This document shows positions 61,613 through 64,000 of a stretch of DNA of 64,000 nucleotides, one piece after another (positions within the stretch are counted from its first letter, which is position 1; the number at the start of each line of letters is the position of its first letter). A model generated the notes under the pieces. The model was not told the DNA's origin, did no database searches, and saw only the letters and a program-made list of their open reading frames with translations. The stretch covers positions 1-64,000 of the IMG/VR virus record IMGVR_UViG_3300023174_000082; one strand, written 5' to 3'. The translations under genes were made by a program, and so were the position numbers. This stretch comes from a virus.

Positions 61613-62251
61613 ATGTCATCTAGATACCTAAGAGAAGATCTTACTTTTAGCCAAGCCAACATCCAAGTTTTGGAAGAAGCTGATGTTGGTGGCAAAAAGC
61701 ACCTCTATCTCAAAGGCATTTGTATTGAAGGCGACAAGCGCAATGCAAATGAGCGTATCTATCCTCGACACGAAATTATCAAAGCAGTAGAAACCATCAA
61801 CGAGCAGATCCGTAACGGTAACTCCGTTTTAGGTGAAGTGGACCATCCAGACGATCTCAAGATTAACTTGGATCGTGTGTGCCACACAGTTGAAGGCATG
61901 TGGATGGACGGGCATGCTGGTTGCGGCAAATTGAAAATTCTACCAACCCCTATGGGTGAATTGATAAAGACTCTGTTGACATCTGGCGTGAAGCTGGGTG
62001 TTAGCAGTCGTGGTTCAGGAAATGTTGATGACAGAACAGGACATGTAAGTGACTTTGAAATTGTCACTATAGATGTGGTTGCCCAACCCAGTGCTCCTAA
62101 TGCGTATCCTACAGCAATCTATGAAGGTCTCATGAATATGAGAAACGGTCATAAGATCTTAGAGATAGCAAGAGAGTCTGGTCAGGACGACAAAGTGAAG
62201 AAGTATCTCGCAGGTGAGGTTAAACGCCTTATCCGAGAACTCAAAATCTAA
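61613..62251 (+). CDS. 21: Prohead core protease gp21
   Basis: 212 residues, the length of T4 gp21. Catalytic landmarks are His78 in SVLGEVDHP and Ser in KLGVSSRGSGNV (131-135), as in herpesvirus-like assembly proteases. DKRNANERIYPRHEI and ETVDVVAQPSAPNAYP-type segments (here IVTIDVVAQPSAPNAYP) are also typical. gp21 cuts scaffold, core proteins and gp23 during head maturation. Four nt separate it from the core protein gene. Confidence 0.93.
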   Translation: MSSRYLREDLTFSQANIQVLEEADVGGKKHLYLKGICIEGDKRNANERIYPRHEIIKAVETINEQIRNGNSVLGEVDHPDDLKINLDRVCHTVEGMWMDGHAGCGKLKILPTPMGELIKTLLTSGVKLGVSSRGSGNVDDRTGHVSDFEIVTIDVVAQPSAPNAYPTAIYEGLMNMRNGHKILEIARESGQDDKVKKYLAGEVKRLIRELKI

Positions 62252-62263
62252 GGAGAACCAGGC

Positions 62264-63358
62264 ATGTTTGATGCTATTAAACCATTGCTTGACAGCGGCT
62301 TGATCAACGAAGATGTTAGTAAAGAACTCAACGAAGCTTGGGAATCTAAACTGACAGAAGCTCGTGAACTTGTACGTGCAGAACTTCGCGAGGAGTTTGC
62401 ACAACGCTATGAGCATGACAAAACAGTGATGGTAGAAGCCCTAGATAAAATGGTAACAGAAGGTCTTGCAGGAGAATTGGCCAATATTGCTGCTGAAAAG
62501 CAAGCATTGGCTGAAGACCGTGTGAAGTTTCAACACAAGATGAAAGAGTCAGCCACTAAGTTTAACAGCTTCTTGGTTACTAAACTTGCTGAAGAAATTT
62601 CTGAACTGCGTAAAGACCGTAAGATGCACACAGAAGGAGTTGCAAAACTTGAAAACTTCGTGGTGCATGCATTGGCAAAAGAAATTCAAGAATTTGCTGC
62701 TGACAAGCGTGATTTGGTTGAAACCAAAGTTCGCTTGGTAAGTGAAGCACGTAACAAACTTGAAACTTTGAAAGCACGATTTGTTAAAGAAAGTGCCAAC
62801 AAAATGAGCCAAGCTGTTAGCAAACATCTTAAGGCTGAATTGAATCAGTTACAAGAAGACATCAAAGTTGCTCGCGAGAACAATTTTGGTCGTCGTATCT
62901 TTGAAGCATATGCTACCGAATTTGGTGCTACTCACTTGAATGAGAAAGCTGAAGTTCGTAAGTTGCATAACACAATTGCGCACAAAGACAAGAAATTGTC
63001 TGAGGCAATTAAACTCACCATGAAAGCAAAAGTCCTGGTTGAGAATAAAGAGCGCGAACTGCGTATGATTAAAGAATCCAATGAGCGTGACAGCACAATG
63101 GATGAATTGCTACGTCCCTTGAACAAGGAAAAGCAAGAAGTCATGCGTAATTTGCTCGAAAGCGTCCAAACTAACCGTTTGAAAAACGCCTTCGAAAAGT
63201 ATCTACCAGCAGTGTTGGAAGACCGCTCCGTGAAAGCCCACAAAGTGATCACAGAAAACGTCACCGCAGTTACTGGTGATAAAACTGTTCCGAACCAGCA
63301 GTCCGCCCAAGAAGATCACAGCAATGTGATTGCACTCAAGCGCCTGGCAGGGCTTTAA
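62264..63358 (+). CDS. 22: Prohead scaffold protein gp22
   Basis: 364 residues, almost entirely helical and charged, with long heptad stretches (ELVRAELREEFAQRYEHDK, EEISELRKDRKMHTEGVAK, LVENKERELRMIKES). Place between gp21 and gp23, an AAGGAGAA ribosome site and length (T4 gp22, 269 aa) identify the scaffold that shapes the prohead and is then degraded by gp21. The N-terminus FDAIKPLLDSGLINEDVSKELNEAWESKL is typical for gp22-like proteins of aquatic relatives. Confidence 0.9.
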   Translation: MFDAIKPLLDSGLINEDVSKELNEAWESKLTEARELVRAELREEFAQRYEHDKTVMVEALDKMVTEGLAGELANIAAEKQALAEDRVKFQHKMKESATKFNSFLVTKLAEEISELRKDRKMHTEGVAKLENFVVHALAKEIQEFAADKRDLVETKVRLVSEARNKLETLKARFVKESANKMSQAVSKHLKAELNQLQEDIKVARENNFGRRIFEAYATEFGATHLNEKAEVRKLHNTIAHKDKKLSEAIKLTMKAKVLVENKERELRMIKESNERDSTMDELLRPLNKEKQEVMRNLLESVQTNRLKNAFEKYLPAVLEDRSVKAHKVITENVTAVTGDKTVPNQQSAQEDHSNVIALKRLAGL

Positions 63359-63377
63359 AATTTTTTAGGAGACTTAA

Positions 63378-64000
63378 ATGTCACAAGAACTATTAGAAAG
63401 TCGTTGGGATGAGACCAAAGAGGCCCTGTTAGAAGGCCTCCAAGGCACCAAACGCAATAGCATGAAAGTTATTCTTGAGAATACTCGTCGCTATTTGAAA
63501 GAGAATGCTTCTTCTGGAAGTACTGTTTCTGGCAACATTGCCACACTTAACCGTGTGATTCTGCCAGTTATCCGTCGTGTGATGCCAACTGTTATTGCTA
63601 ACGAGTTGGTTGGTGTTCAGCCAATGACTGGCCCTGTTGGTCAAATCCACACCTTGCGTGTGCGATATGCTCAGAGCTTGACTGACAATTCTGCTGCTGC
63701 AACTTCTGTTACAGCCGGCCAAGAAGCATTGAGCCCATTCACAATTGCTACAGCTTACTCTACTGTTCCACAAGGAACATCAACAGCTACAGCCTACACC
63801 GGCGGCTCAACAGCCAGCATGGAAGGTACTGGCGGTAAGCAAATCAGCGTTCAAATCTTGAAACAAGCTGTTGAAGCCAAGACCCGCAAGCTGCAAGCTC
63901 GTTGGACATTTGAATCTGCACAAGACGCACAAGCCATGCATGGTATTGACGTTGAAGCAGAAATCATGGCTGCTCTAGCTCAAGAGATTACCGCTGAAAT
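63378..64000 (+). CDS. 23: Major capsid protein gp23 (N-terminal part; cut by window edge)
   Basis: 207 codons present. After an N-terminal prohead-stage part (SQELLESRWDETKEALLEGL) comes TLNRVILPVIRRVMPTVIANELVGVQPMTGPVGQIHTLRVRY (cited in part), the hallmark of gp23. TKRNSMKVILENTRRYLKEN holds the region cut by gp21 in T4. The ATG has a TAGGAG ribosome site at 63366-63371. Forms the hexagonal capsid lattice. Confidence 0.97.
   Translation, partial: MSQELLESRWDETKEALLEGLQGTKRNSMKVILENTRRYLKENASSGSTVSGNIATLNRVILPVIRRVMPTVIANELVGVQPMTGPVGQIHTLRVRYAQSLTDNSAAATSVTAGQEALSPFTIATAYSTVPQGTSTATAYTGGSTASMEGTGGKQISVQILKQAVEAKTRKLQARWTFESAQDAQAMHGIDVEAEIMAALAQEITAE

Overview
The window is part of the genome of a T4-type myovirus. 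The morphogenesis block carries recognisable T4-like proteins: late sigma factor gp55, recombination nuclease gp46/gp47, baseplate wedge gp6, gp25 and gp53, a gp5-like hub/spike, a gp26-like hub protein, portal gp20, prohead core, protease gp21, scaffold gp22 and the start of major capsid gp23. No photosynthesis, tRNA or lysis genes are visible. The host cannot be read from the sequence; the relatives I recognise are marine or freshwater T4-like phages, so an aquatic Gram-negative host is an inference.

Layout. (1) 1-10027, minus strand: a tightly overlapping operon of five radical SAM proteins (one cut by the window edge), two related EK-x2-KP-x3-HPF proteins that look like glycosyltransferases, and a sulfotransferase-like protein. 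(2) 10045-13798: an SGNH hydrolase on the plus strand, then a minus operon of three GT-A-type glycosyltransferases and two small unknown proteins behind a strong sigma70-type promoter. (3) 13842-43828, minus: tail fibre and baseplate genes, dominated by a 4900-residue protein downstream of gp6 that contains seven FG-GAP-like repeats. (4) 43938-50769, plus: sigma70 promoter, gp55 with an N-terminal extension, an unknown protein, gp47, gp46, two more radical SAM proteins and a GIY-YIG nuclease. (5) 50770-51236: a gene-free stretch with many nested and long-range helices, best read as a large structured RNA. (6) 51237-55151, minus: gp26-like gene with a probable programmed -1 frameshift, then three small proteins, an MTA/SAH nucleosidase and an unknown protein. 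(7) 55193-64000, plus: tape measure with an M15-like peptidase domain, then the capsid block gp20-core-core-gp21-gp22-gp23.

Working together. Seven radical SAM enzymes in one 64 kb phage window, interleaved with sugar and sulfo-transferase-like proteins, suggest a dedicated modification system of unknown target. The nucleosidase can plausibly remove 5'-deoxyadenosine, the product of each radical SAM turnover. Late genes carry TATAAATA-like boxes expected for gp55-directed transcription; several boxes lie only 5-7 nt from an ATG with no Shine-Dalgarno, suggesting leaderless transcripts.
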